A DNA stretch of 23,790 bases from assembly GCA_017627115.1 (NCBI GenBank), contig JAGAHK010000314.1, positions 1 through 23,790 of the forward strand. Reading direction: 5' to 3'. The notes beneath the pieces are model-generated. The model had not been told where the DNA came from, searched no databases, and saw nothing but the letters and a program-made list of their open reading frames with translations. Made by a program: the position numbers and the translations under genes. Below, piece after piece: positions 6,734 through 17,000 of the stretch. The first letter of the stretch is position 1. Each line of letters begins with the position of its first letter. This DNA is from Bacillota bacterium. GTDB lineage: Bacteria > Bacillota > Clostridia > Lachnospirales > CAG-274.

Positions 6734-6843
6734 GTTGCATTAGCTGAGGGAGCGCAGCGACCGTGGCTCCACTTTAGCGTAAGCGGTCAGGCGTGTGCCG
6801 CTTTAGCGGGAGCCGGCAGCCGAAGGCTGACTGAGGGGTTTAC
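6734..6843 (+). repeat. REP-like interspersed repeat, copy B (expanded)
   Basis: It shares GTTGCATTAGC at the left and GGCAGCCGAAGGCTGACTGA with GGGGTTTAC at the right with copy A. The middle is longer, with an extra GAGGGAGCGCAGCGACCGTG block and a doubled CTTTAGCG segment. The repeat ends 29 bases before the uppP start codon, so the three copies may be transcribed in the uppP leader. No convincing promoter is seen in 6590-6860. Confidence 0.65.
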
Positions 6844-6872
6844 TATAGAATTTTAAATCAGGAGGAACAAAA

Positions 6873-7703
6873 ATGTTAGATATTTTACGTGCCCTTATCC
6901 TCGGTATTGTCGAGGGTATTACGGAATGGCTGCCCATAAGCAGCACGGGGCATCTTATTCTGGTGCAGGAGTTTATCGGCACCGTTATCAATGAAGATTT
7001 TGAGGAGATGTTCGATGTCGTTATACAGCTTGGTGCGATATTGGCGGTGGTCGTGCTGTATTTTCACAAGCTCAACCCCTTTGCACCCTCGAAATCAAAG
7101 GACGAGAAGAAAAAGACGTTCGAGCTGTGGTTCAAGGTCATTGCGGCCTGTCTGCCTGCGGCTGTTATCGGGCTTTTGCTTGATGATTGGATGGATGCGC
7201 ATTTATACAATGCCTTTGTGGTCGCGCTTACACTCATCGGCTACGGCATATGGTTTATCGTGATAGAAAGCGGCAAGAAGAAAACGCCCAAAACCGATGA
7301 TCTTGACAAGCTTACATACAAGACCGCGCTTATTATAGGCGCATTTCAGGTGCTTGCGCTTGTACCCGGTACATCACGCAGCGGCAGCACCATAATCGGC
7401 GGTATGCTTTCGGGTTGTTCGCGCTTTGTGGCAACGGAGTTCACTTTCTTTTTGGCTATACCCGTTATGTTCGGCGCAAGCCTTTTGAAGCTGGTGAAAT
7501 TCTTTGTAAAGGGCGGCACATTTACGGCAATGGAATTCGGCGTGCTCGGCGTGGGCATGGTCGTTTCGTTTCTGGTTTCGATATTTGCCATAAAATTCCT
7601 TATCGGCTATATCAAAAAGAACGATTTTAAGGCGTTCGGCATATACAGAATAGTCCTCGGCGCGCTTGTGCTGGTGTATTTTGGTGTAAAAGCGCTGATG
7701 TGA
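6873..7703 (+). CDS. uppP: Undecaprenyl-diphosphatase UppP (BacA)
   Basis: UppP is an integral membrane phosphatase that converts undecaprenyl diphosphate to undecaprenyl phosphate, recycling the lipid carrier for peptidoglycan and surface polysaccharide; it can confer bacitracin resistance. The protein (276 aa, the usual length) begins with the diagnostic motif [14 protein letters not shown] (residues 14-27) and has the second signature PGTSRSGST at about residues 165-173, including Arg169. About eight membrane helices are evident. The start is fixed by AGGAGG about 8 bases upstream. It is transcribed alone between repeats on the left and a terminator on the right. Carrier recycling would serve the surface polysaccharide work implied by the BY-kinase at 19525, but no operon link exists. 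Confidence 0.97.
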   Translation: MLDILRALILGIVEGITEWLPISSTGHLILVQEFIGTVINEDFEEMFDVVIQLGAILAVVVLYFHKLNPFAPSKSKDEKKKTFELWFKVIAACLPAAVIGLLLDDWMDAHLYNAFVVALTLIGYGIWFIVIESGKKKTPKTDDLDKLTYKTALIIGAFQVLALVPGTSRSGSTIIGGMLSGCSRFVATEFTFFLAIPVMFGASLLKLVKFFVKGGTFTAMEFGVLGVGMVVSFLVSIFAIKFLIGYIKKNDFKAFGIYRIVLGALVLVYFGVKALM

Positions 7704-7737
7704 AAAATTACAAAAAATTATAACAAAAAATTAAAGC

Positions 7738-7815
7738 AAAACGGGCAGAAAAGGCAAAAAAACTGTATCTAAATCCCTGATAACATTAGTTTGACCGCCA
7801 AAATGCCCGTTTTTT
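7738..7815 (+). terminator. Probable intrinsic terminator after uppP, long loop
   Basis: AAAACGGGCA (7737-7746) pairs with TGCCCGTTTT (7804-7813) followed by more T. An inner GGC/GCC pair extends it across an internal loop. The loop is about 57 bases, longer than usual. Confidence 0.55.
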
Positions 7816-7876
7816 GTTTTTGTGCAGCTTTACTATAAAAAAGTATTAAAATATTTAATCAATTATGAAAAATGTC

Positions 7877-7904
7877 TTGATTTTAGTTTTTTATATGTTA
7901 TAAT
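7877..7904 (+). promoter_or_regulatory. Sigma-A promoter with extended -10 for the pectin esterase gene
   Basis: TTGATT (7877-7882) and TATAAT (7899-7904) are separated by 16 bases, with TG at 7896-7897 giving an extended -10. The leader of about 60 nt ends in a strong AAGGAGG site just before ATG 7972. Confidence 0.75.
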
Positions 7905-7971
7905 AAAAGTGTAGATTTTCGGGTTTGGGCATTTCCCGAAACAATTTTTTCACAAAAAGGAGGAAGAAAAA

Positions 7972-10900
7972 ATGAAAAGAAAGTTCAAAAGAACTTTAAG
8001 CCGCGTACTTGCGGGAACAATGATAGTTTCATCAATGTTTACAAACTATGTGTATGCAGAAGATGTTACCATCGAGAGCGATGATATAGTTTCCGAAAGT
8101 GCGGTTCACGTTGCGAATGATGCAAACGATCTTGAAGAGGCTGAAGTAACTTATGTTGAAAAGACAGATGCTCCTGCATATTCTGTTGAAGGCACGGTTA
8201 CTACATACGATTTCACGAACGGCAGCATCGTTCCCACAGACACAACGGGCAGCGACGATATTGATAAGGGCACTATCAGAGTAAAGGTAGGCACTGAAAA
8301 TCAGTACGGCTACAACGGCACACAGCACGGTTCCGTATTCAAGAAAGGCAACACTATCGAGATCGATGTTACGGGTCCCGGTGTTCTTGAAGTTGAGGGC
8401 TGCCGCTATAACAATGATGTAAATATGACATTGACAGGCGACGGCTACAGCGACACCGTTTCCGCACTCGGCGCACAGAACGGCGGTACTTCGGAATGTG
8501 GTACAATGACGGCATTTGCTCCTTATACGGGCGGTGCGGGTACACTTGTACTTTCGTTTGACGGTTCAAGCGTTTATATTCCTAAGATCACTTATACGGC
8601 TGTCGATCCTTCGGAGCCTATAGAGGGTGCTTCGTATACCTTCAATTTCCGTGACGAGAGCATTATTCCTTACAGTGCACCGGGCAACGAAACTATCACA
8701 AGCGGCGTTGTTACGGTAAAATGCGGTACAAATAACGCTTATCAGCCTGCAGACCCCGGTAACAATCACGGTGCTCGTTTCAAGGACGGCAACAGCATTG
8801 ATATAAAGGTTGCAGGTCCCTGTGTAGTTGCTATTTCGGGCTGTAACTACAGCAATGACGTTACCGCTACACTTTCGGACGGTGCAGGTTATGAAAGCTC
8901 TATGAGCCTTCTTGGTTCAGCACGCGATGGCAGCTGCAGTGACGGCAGTATGTATGAGTTCTCACCTTACAAGGGTGAAGCAGGTACTCTTACACTTTCA
9001 TTTACAAATTCAACGGCATATGTTGACCAGATAACAGTTACACCTTATACCGCAAGCGAGCCTCTTGCTCCTGCTTCAAAGGGTCTTATCTACACGGTTG
9101 ACTTTACGAAAAACACACCTTCGGAGGTCGAAGGCGAAGAACCCGTATATGAGATACCCGCAGGCGCTTACGACAAGCAGCTTTTCTGTGAGGGTCTTGT
9201 AAGAGCAAACGGTACGGGCGGTGCGCGTGCAGACAAGCACGGTGCCGACATCAAGCCCAACGACAGCTTTGAGCTTTCCGTTGCGGGCCCCGCAAACATC
9301 AAGATACTTTCATGCGCATTTTCATCATCCGACGGCGTTTACACACTTTACGACGCAGACGGCAATGCTGTGGATTCGGCAGCTGCTCTTCCCGAAGAGA
9401 ATGTTGGCGCAGACGGTACGGAAAAAGAGATCGAGCTTCGCTACAACGGTGAAGCAGGTGAAGTTAAGGTCGTTTACACAGGCAAGGGTCAGGGCTATAT
9501 GCACTACCTTACAGTAGAGAACGATTTTGAGAACCTCGGCGAAGTTCAGAACTTTGAAATTTGGTATGATGAGCTTGCAGATGCAACTACAAAGACATTT
9601 GCTCCTCAGACATTGACTTACGGCGCAAGTACTGTCAAGCTTATTGCACAGAGCGGACAGGACTATGCTATCCCCAACGAAAACTTTAAAGACCTTGAAA
9701 GAGAAGGCAAAATAGTTAACGCTTACAAGGGCGGTGAAAGACCTCAGACAGCTGACGGCGCTCACTGCAACGATATGACCAGGATCCCCACAGAGGGTGA
9801 CGGTAACTGTATGGTATTCACACCTGCAGGCAGAGGTATGTTTACAACATGGGTACGCGCTTGGGACGGCAAGGAAGCCAGAATATGGAGATTCCGCAAC
9901 GACACAGGCGAACGTACAGGCTATACTTCATTCAATACAGGCGATAAGGCTGTTGAACAGGTATCGTTTGTTGCAGAACCCGGTTATACATATGTAATTT
10001 GTACAACAGGTCAGACAAACAACTTCGCATTCTGCGGTTCAAGATTTATTGCTGACGAAGAACTTACACTTCCCGTTGCACAGTGGACAACACCTGCGGA
10101 AAGCGAATACAACTTTGACAATGCAATTATCGAAGTATATGATTCATATCTCGGCGAAAAGGTTGCGGAGATCGACAAGAACACAACGGAAATTTCCGTT
10201 CTTGCAGGTCACAAGTATTACCTGTGGTCACTCGATCCCGGTGTTGGTGCAGACTTTGTATCATCGGGCACCGATGTTGACACACTTACAAAGGAAACAA
10301 CCCAGGTCCAGCTTGCACTTCGTGAGATCCCCGATACTACATTAAGGGGCGAATTCATCACAAGCGACGGCACAGACCCCGATGTTACCGAACTTACATT
10401 TACAAACAATATCTCGGGCGGCGTTTATAAAGCAGAGATAAGCGCTGACGGCAAGAGCTATACATGTACAATGAAGCCCGGCGATTACACAACAAGTGTA
10501 AAGGCCAACAGCTTCAATGCAGTCGATCACGCTCGTGTTGATGCGGACGGCAGCAGCGTTAACGATATCTTCTTAAAGGCACTCGAAACATCCGAATACG
10601 ACCTGCCTACAGAGATAAAGAACAATGTTTCCAGACTTCAGTTCATCAAGGGTGAGGCAGAGGGAAGCAGACTTCAGTACAACAATGCAACTTCTATCTC
10701 CGCAACAGAGGGCGGCAAGATCATTGTTCCCGTTGACGGTGTGAAGAAGGTTATGGTTTCGGGTTGGTATGACGGTACATGGGATATCAACGGTCAGAGC
10801 GAGATTTCCGCAAACAAGGACGACAACCCCAACGATTCTTCACTTGCTGTTAATGAATACATCACAAACGGCACTGAAACGGAAGTTACGATCAATATCA

Positions 10901-13863
10901 AGGAATCACCCACATACCTTCGTTGGATCAAGGTAGTTGATGTTGACGATTATAAGTGGGATGCAGAGAACACTGTTCTTCAGGTTCCTTCAGAGAAATT
11001 CCCGACACTCAAGGATGCGGTAACTTACATCAAGAACATCCCCGACAGACCCGAGGGCGAAGAAGGCCGTATGACCATCGAGCTTATGGATGATATTGAA
11101 GAGCAGATCGTATTTGATGCTCCTTACATCACATTAAAGGGTAACGGACATGAGATCAGCTGGTACTATGGCGTAGGTTCATACTTCTACTCCATCGACA
11201 AGGCTACAGGTCTTTATGATGAAACATTGTTCTATGATAGGTATAATTCACAGGAAGGTAACGGCAGCCTCTGGGGCGGCGTTGCTATCGTAAGAGGCGA
11301 CTACTTCCTTGCAGAAGATACTGTATTCAAGAACAACTACAACTATAAGGTAACAGATAAGTATGCAGCCGACCTTGCAGCAAGTGCATTCGTACTTGAC
11401 AAGACAACGGGCGAGCCTCTTGAAGATGTTGGTATCTACAGTGCAAAAGAGCGTTCAAATGCTTTCTATATCGAAGCAAAGAACATCGAGCTTTACAACT
11501 GTAAGGTTCTTTCATCACAGGATGCATTCGGTAGAAACGGCTCCGCAGACAACGGCTACAGTGTATACTGTAAAGACTGTGTGATCGGCGGTAACGTTGA
11601 CTATATCTGCGGTGAGTTCAAAGCAGTATTCGATCACTGCGAACTCCAGTGGAAGACCTACACAGACGGCAACAACAATAACCAGATCGGTTTCATTACA
11701 GCTGCAAAGAAAAATCCTTACATATTCAGAGATTGTGAAGTAACAGCTGATAATCCAAAAAATAAGCCTTTAGGCCGCTACGGCAGAACATGGGGCGACG
11801 GCTCTAATGTATCATTCACAAATACCGAAACAAACGGCTATATCAATGAAGACAGCTGGGCAGCTATGAACACAAATGACGGCGCTCCCACATTCTACGA
11901 GTATCAGAACACAAGTTTCGGTCAGGAATTTATGCCTGTTGCAAGTTCAGCCACAAACGTAACTCCTCAGGTTCTTCCCGATAAACTTGTTGAGTCTTAC
12001 ACAACAGATAAGATCATTGATGACGTACTCGGCGGCTGGAAGCCTGTTCACTATGATGACGAATACATTGACAGATGGGACGGCACATACGGTGATGTTT
12101 GGAAAGACGGTATCATCGATGCACAGGATGCTTCTATAGCATATCAGATCGCTCTTGTTTCTACTTTCGGTATCGGCAATACGATGATCGACAGAAGAGC
12201 AGCAGATGTTGACGGCGAAGAAGGCATTACAGCAAACGATGCTACATGGATCCTCCAGAAGGTTCTTGTTTCCACAACACTGTTCCCCGTGGAAAAGGAA
12301 ACTGATTTGCCAGAAACAACATTATTCGTAGTTGGTGACTCCACAGCATGTGATTACTCACCTTCTACAGACACGAGCTACTATTACAAAAGAGTTGGCT
12401 TCGGCACAAGACTCGGCGACTACTTCGTTCCCGAAGTAACCGTTAACAACCTTGCGTTAAGCGGCAGATCATCCTCAAGCTTTACGGAAGAAGCTAACTA
12501 TCAGACACTTATCGACTCTATGAAGGAGGGTGACTTCCTTATTATCGCTTTCGGTCATAACGACGAAAAAGCAGGCGATGCAAGATACACCGAACCTTTG
12601 GGCGATAAGGACACAGCAGGTTCTTTCAAGAACTCTCTTTACAAAAACTATATTGTACCCGCACAGGAAAAGGGTGTTACACCTATCCTTGCAACTCCTA
12701 TCGTAAGAAGAACAGAAAACGGCTCATGGAGCGATAACTGCCTCCACGTTGCTAACGGCAAGAGCTATTCCGACTGCGTTACGGAGTTAGGTCAGGAACT
12801 TGGCCTTACGGTTATTGACAACACAAATCTTACAAAGGACTTATATGACGAGCTTCAACCCGAGGGTACAGTTGACCTTCACGCTTGGTTAAGCTACAAG
12901 TCTTCAAGTGTTGACAATACTCACTTAAATAACTACGGTGCTGCTTATGTTGCTTATTTGATGGCAGATGCTATCAAGGGTTCCGACAGCGCACTTGCAC
13001 CTTATGTTTCTGCTGATATCGCAGCACCCGACAAGGCTGAAAACCTTATCGTTAACCCGACATACGTTGTTCCCGATACATCCGACCCCGATCCTTCGGA
13101 GCTTTCAAAGGCTGTATTCAACCAGGTTGGCAAGGTTTCTGCTCCTTGGTTCGGTACTATCTTCGGTGACTGCGGCGGTATAACAAAGTATATCAACTGC
13201 GATGCAGACGGTAATCCTATCGAACCCAGAACACTTTACGAAGTAAGCGGTGTTCCCAATGTTGACATCACAACAAACGGCAACTCTGTAACAATGAGAT
13301 ACGGCGATGTTGAGAAGTCACCTGTTGGCGGTAAGATCTCGGGTTCTACAGATACATTCCTTCTCTATGCTATGGAGCAGGATGCAGCTTCTAACTTTGA
13401 GATCAGTGCAAAGGCTCATGTTGATGCAATGGTAGAAGATACAGGAGTATCGGGCTACGGTCAGATCTCTTTCGGTGCTATCTGCCTGGACAGAGTGGTT
13501 ATCGACGCCAACACAAAGGAAACTTATGACTACGTTGCAGCAGGCGCTGTTAAGTACAGCACAACTTCCACAAACAAAGAAACAAATGAAACAACAACTT
13601 CAGACGCATTCCTCACATTTATGAGAAATACTGAAGATTCTTCGCTTTCTTCAAACATCAAGGAAGTTTACAACCCCAAGACAGGCGATACTGTTGATGT
13701 TAAGATCAAGAAGGTTGGCAACAAGTTCACTGTAACTTACGGCGACAAGACTACAACTTACGAGAAAGAAATGGAAGGTTCCGTATACTACGGCTTCTAT
13801 GTAACAAGATTAGGCCAGATAACATTCAGTGACATTACTTTCAATAACGAAGTAGTTGAATAA
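7972..13863 (+). CDS. Giant secreted pectin esterase: CE8 methylesterase, internal dockerin, CE12-like acetylesterase
   Basis: The 1963-aa protein has a signal peptide (cleavage near residue 29, VYA-ED). Three related beta modules follow (about 78-212, 222-358 and 373-517), each with an HGxxxK...GP...C pattern, then further beta modules to about 990. The CE8 pectin methylesterase domain (about 1000-1345) shows SQDAFG (Asp1184), GNVDYICGE (Asp1210) and LGRYGRTWG (Arg1269/Arg1272), matching the family's two aspartates and arginine. A dockerin-like module (about 1374-1433) separates it from an SGNH esterase domain with GDST (Ser1457), SGR (Gly1498), GHND (Asn1530) and DNTHLN (Asp1648, His1651), as in CE12 rhamnogalacturonan or pectin acetylesterases. 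A C-terminal beta module ends the protein. Together these would remove methyl and acetyl groups from pectin. Dockerin position 3 is Trp rather than Asn or Asp. Codon use differs from its neighbours. Confidence 0.9.
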   Translation: MKRKFKRTLSRVLAGTMIVSSMFTNYVYAEDVTIESDDIVSESAVHVANDANDLEEAEVTYVEKTDAPAYSVEGTVTTYDFTNGSIVPTDTTGSDDIDKGTIRVKVGTENQYGYNGTQHGSVFKKGNTIEIDVTGPGVLEVEGCRYNNDVNMTLTGDGYSDTVSALGAQNGGTSECGTMTAFAPYTGGAGTLVLSFDGSSVYIPKITYTAVDPSEPIEGASYTFNFRDESIIPYSAPGNETITSGVVTVKCGTNNAYQPADPGNNHGARFKDGNSIDIKVAGPCVVAISGCNYSNDVTATLSDGAGYESSMSLLGSARDGSCSDGSMYEFSPYKGEAGTLTLSFTNSTAYVDQITVTPYTASEPLAPASKGLIYTVDFTKNTPSEVEGEEPVYEIPAGAYDKQLFCEGLVRANGTGGARADKHGADIKPNDSFELSVAGPANIKILSCAFSSSDGVYTLYDADGNAVDSAAALPEENVGADGTEKEIELRYNGEAGEVKVVYTGKGQGYMHYLTVENDFENLGEVQNFEIWYDELADATTKTFAPQTLTYGASTVKLIAQSGQDYAIPNENFKDLEREGKIVNAYKGGERPQTADGAHCNDMTRIPTEGDGNCMVFTPAGRGMFTTWVRAWDGKEARIWRFRNDTGERTGYTSFNTGDKAVEQVSFVAEPGYTYVICTTGQTNNFAFCGSRFIADEELTLPVAQWTTPAESEYNFDNAIIEVYDSYLGEKVAEIDKNTTEISVLAGHKYYLWSLDPGVGADFVSSGTDVDTLTKETTQVQLALREIPDTTLRGEFITSDGTDPDVTELTFTNNISGGVYKAEISADGKSYTCTMKPGDYTTSVKANSFNAVDHARVDADGSSVNDIFLKALETSEYDLPTEIKNNVSRLQFIKGEAEGSRLQYNNATSISATEGGKIIVPVDGVKKVMVSGWYDGTWDINGQSEISANKDDNPNDSSLAVNEYITNGTETEVTINIKESPTYLRWIKVVDVDDYKWDAENTVLQVPSEKFPTLKDAVTYIKNIPDRPEGEEGRMTIELMDDIEEQIVFDAPYITLKGNGHEISWYYGVGSYFYSIDKATGLYDETLFYDRYNSQEGNGSLWGGVAIVRGDYFLAEDTVFKNNYNYKVTDKYAADLAASAFVLDKTTGEPLEDVGIYSAKERSNAFYIEAKNIELYNCKVLSSQDAFGRNGSADNGYSVYCKDCVIGGNVDYICGEFKAVFDHCELQWKTYTDGNNNNQIGFITAAKKNPYIFRDCEVTADNPKNKPLGRYGRTWGDGSNVSFTNTETNGYINEDSWAAMNTNDGAPTFYEYQNTSFGQEFMPVASSATNVTPQVLPDKLVESYTTDKIIDDVLGGWKPVHYDDEYIDRWDGTYGDVWKDGIIDAQDASIAYQIALVSTFGIGNTMIDRRAADVDGEEGITANDATWILQKVLVSTTLFPVEKETDLPETTLFVVGDSTACDYSPSTDTSYYYKRVGFGTRLGDYFVPEVTVNNLALSGRSSSSFTEEANYQTLIDSMKEGDFLIIAFGHNDEKAGDARYTEPLGDKDTAGSFKNSLYKNYIVPAQEKGVTPILATPIVRRTENGSWSDNCLHVANGKSYSDCVTELGQELGLTVIDNTNLTKDLYDELQPEGTVDLHAWLSYKSSSVDNTHLNNYGAAYVAYLMADAIKGSDSALAPYVSADIAAPDKAENLIVNPTYVVPDTSDPDPSELSKAVFNQVGKVSAPWFGTIFGDCGGITKYINCDADGNPIEPRTLYEVSGVPNVDITTNGNSVTMRYGDVEKSPVGGKISGSTDTFLLYAMEQDAASNFEISAKAHVDAMVEDTGVSGYGQISFGAICLDRVVIDANTKETYDYVAAGAVKYSTTSTNKETNETTTSDAFLTFMRNTEDSSLSSNIKEVYNPKTGDTVDVKIKKVGNKFTVTYGDKTTTYEKEMEGSVYYGFYVTRLGQITFSDITFNNEVVE

Positions 13864-13901
13864 TTTTGTTAAACTCATAATAACAAAGTAGTTGAATAAT
13901 T
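13844..13901 (+). repeat. 22-bp direct repeat spanning the stop codon of the pectin esterase gene
   Basis: ATAACGAAGTAGTTGAATAA plus TT at 13844-13865 recurs at 13880-13901 with one mismatch, a 36-base period. The second copy repeats the last codons and stop outside the gene, and continues into a GTTGAA-TAA-TTCAAC palindrome. Confidence 0.8.
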
Positions 13902-13911
13902 CAACCTTATT

Positions 13912-13944
13912 AAAGGGGGCGGCTTTTTAGCCGCCCCCTTTTTT
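13912..13944 (+). terminator. Strong intrinsic terminator after the pectin esterase gene
   Basis: AAAGGGGGCGGCT (13912-13924) pairs perfectly with AGCCGCCCCCTTT (13929-13941) over a TTTT loop, and the T tract continues to 13944. Confidence 0.95.
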
Positions 13945-13995
13945 GCGCCCGGAACCTTTAAATTTTGAGTTTCCCTTTCCTTTTTTTTATTAATA

Positions 13996-14004
13996 TGCTA
14001 TAAT
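13996..14004 (+). promoter_or_regulatory. Extended -10 promoter element for the peptidase gene
   Basis: TGCTATAAT is an extended -10; no good -35 at the right distance. Transcription would start near 14011, giving a short leader with AAAGGAG at 14034-14040 before ATG 14048. Confidence 0.5.
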
Positions 14005-14047
14005 AACATAACAAGTGTTTTCCGAAATATACGAAAGGAGTGCGTTT

Positions 14048-17000
14048 ATGAAAAAAAGCAGTTTTTTGGTACGGTTTGCGGCAGGCATCACCGCTGCCGC
14101 TATATTCTGTGCGCCGCTCGGTGCGGTTGTTTATGCGGAAGATGAGGTGCAGGCGGAAGTTTATGCCGAGACGGGATATGATTATACAACAGACCCAAAT
14201 TATATTGCATTCGTGCAGTATCTCAAAGAAAGCAATGCGGCAGAGCGGGAGGGCGAGCTTATATACAAAGTGGAGCTTACACCGTCAAAATACGGTGTTT
14301 CGCCCGTTATCAATGTGGACAAGTACGGCAATATAGTCGAAAACGGTGATGATTATTTTTCGACTTTGCCAAAGGCGGCTAACGACACTTACCCGTCAAA
14401 ATACGATGCAAGGGACTACGGCTATATCACATCGGTAAAAGCCCAGGGTGAAGCGGGCAGCTGCTGGGCATTTTCGTTTGCCGCCTGTTCGGAGGCATCA
14501 ATGATAAAAGAAGGTATCGCAAAAGGCGATATTGACCTTTCGGAGGCGCATATGGTGTGGTTTGTGAACCGTGCAGGCTGCGGTACGGACGAGAACGACA
14601 CCGTAAAAGGTGACGGCAGACAGACAGACTCACCTTATACTATGGGTGCGACACCCGAAAACGCAGGATATGCGGCATTTGCGGGCAGGGGCGTTGAAAA
14701 GGAGTCCTATGCGCCGTTTTACAATGCCAAAGCAAACTTCGACAAAATGAGTTTTGACGATGATGAACAGCGTTATATCACCGAGTACAGGCTGAAAAAT
14801 ATGTATTTTTACAATGCAAACAGCGTAAGTGATGTCAAAAAAGGCATTATGGAGCACGGTGCGCTCACTTTGAGTTATTACAGCGATGATGCTCAATTTA
14901 ACGAAAGCAAAGCCGCGTATTACAGTACGGAAAAAAACAGTTCGGCTCACGCCGTTACGCTGGTGGGCTGGGATGATGATTTTCCTAAGGAGAACTTTGT
15001 GACAACTCCTCCGAATGACGGCGCATGGCTTGTGAAAAACAGCTGGAACAATACATGGGGCGATAACGGCTATTTCTGGATGTCTTATGATACGCTTAAA
15101 AGTGATGACAGATGTGTCGGTGTTGAATACTATGACAACAAGGATGTCTACGACAATATCCGACAGTATACGGGTGCGGCTGCGGCCTCGGGATACTACG
15201 GCAGCAATGGGCTTTCTTTGAGCTGGGCGAATATTTTTACCTCACCGAACGACGAAACATTAAAAGGCGTCATATCCTATTTTGTTGCGGACGCAACGTA
15301 TAGCATAAGTGTTTATAAAGAACCCTCTGCCGCAAACCCCGTGTCGGGCACTCTTCTTGCAAAAAAACTGTATATACCCGAAAGAACGGGCGTTTATACT
15401 CTGGATATGGATGAATTGCAGTTTGAAAAGGGTGACAGGTATTCCGTGGTCATAACGGTCGATACCTCAAACAATACGGGAGATTTTTTCTATATTTTCG
15501 AGAGCAAGACGGAGGGAAGTACCTATCCCGGAGTAAGTTTTTTCAAATACAGCAACTACAGCTGGCAAAGTCAGGATAACAGCGGCGGCAATGTTTATGT
15601 AAAGGCTGTGACCGTAAACGGTGAGACTGCCGATAACGAGCTTTTAGCACAATATAAGGAAAAGCTTGAACCTATATATAATACGTATAAGGATATATCC
15701 TTTAAAGGCATAAGCAACACCGAAAATTACGAAAATAACAACCAGCGCGGTTTTATGGCGGCAAAGGCTGCGGCAAAAGATATATTGGAAAACAACCGCG
15801 GTTCCGTGACGGATGTTAAAAACTGCATTGCAAGACTCAGCTATTTCGGCAAAAAGATCGGCGGCAATATCGTGAGGATAAGTACGGCACAGGAACTTGC
15901 GGACCTTGCGGAGCGTGTCAATTCGGGCGATAACTTTGCGGAAACAAGCATATTTCTGACTAATGATATTTCCCTTGAGGGCGTGGATATTGAGCCTATC
16001 GGCACGGAAGAAAGCGCATTCACGGGCAAGTTTTACGGCGGCGGACACAAGATAAAGCTTTCGGGCAAGAGTTTGTTCGGATATGCGGAAAACGCAACGA
16101 TAAACAATGTTGTTACGGAGGGAACTGTCTTGTCCGACGGTACGGACTACCTCGGCGCGATCGTGAAAAAAGCGTGGAACAGCAGCATTGTTCTTTGTGT
16201 AAACAATGCAGAGGTCAACAATAAAGGCAATAAATATGCAGGCGGTATCGCGGGCAGTCTTGTAGACTGCACTACAGATGACTGCGAAAACACGGGCAAT
16301 GTTACGGCGGACGATTATGCGGGCGGTGTTGTCGGCTGTATGTTCTTCTCGTATTATAACAGTGTTTTGCAGACCGCAAAAAACAGCGGAAATGTCAGCG
16401 CAAGTGTCGCAGGCGGTATTATAGGCTTTTCCGACCGAAGCGATGGCGGCAATGGCGTGTTTTATCTTTCGGGAGAAAACAGCGGCAGCATAAGCGGTAA
16501 TTACGCAGGCGGAATAGTAGGAGATTCATCCTATTCCATAAACTTTGAAGAATGTTCCAACAAAGGAAGCATAACGGGCGCAGGCGCTGCGGCAGGCATA
16601 CTTTGCAGGTCATCTTCGGGTTATATGCAGAATTTTGTCAACTGTATCAACAGCGGCAAAATAACCGCTGATCGCGGTGTGGCATACGGCATAACGGGAC
16701 AGGTGTCCAATATTGCCGCCGTACTCAACACGGGAGAAATAAGCGGCTATTATAAATTTGCCGTGCAGTATGAGACGACATCGGGCTCTGTTACGGATGC
16801 GTACAATACGGCGGCGGGTCTTAACAACTCGGCAAGGGTCACACCTATGGATGCGGCACTGCTTGAAACGGGCGAGGCGGCATATATCCTCGACACGATA
16901 AGCGCAGACGGTACAAGGCGGCTTGCGTGGTCTGTCGATGAAAACGGTTTCCCGATATTTACCGATATGACAAACAATCCCGTATACAAACTTACACTGT

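Noticed and set aside
14015..14047. ATG 14015 as start of the peptidase gene
   Set aside because: It falls only a few bases after the -10 element, has no ribosome-binding site and would place eleven residues before a perfect signal peptide that has its own AAAGGAG site.
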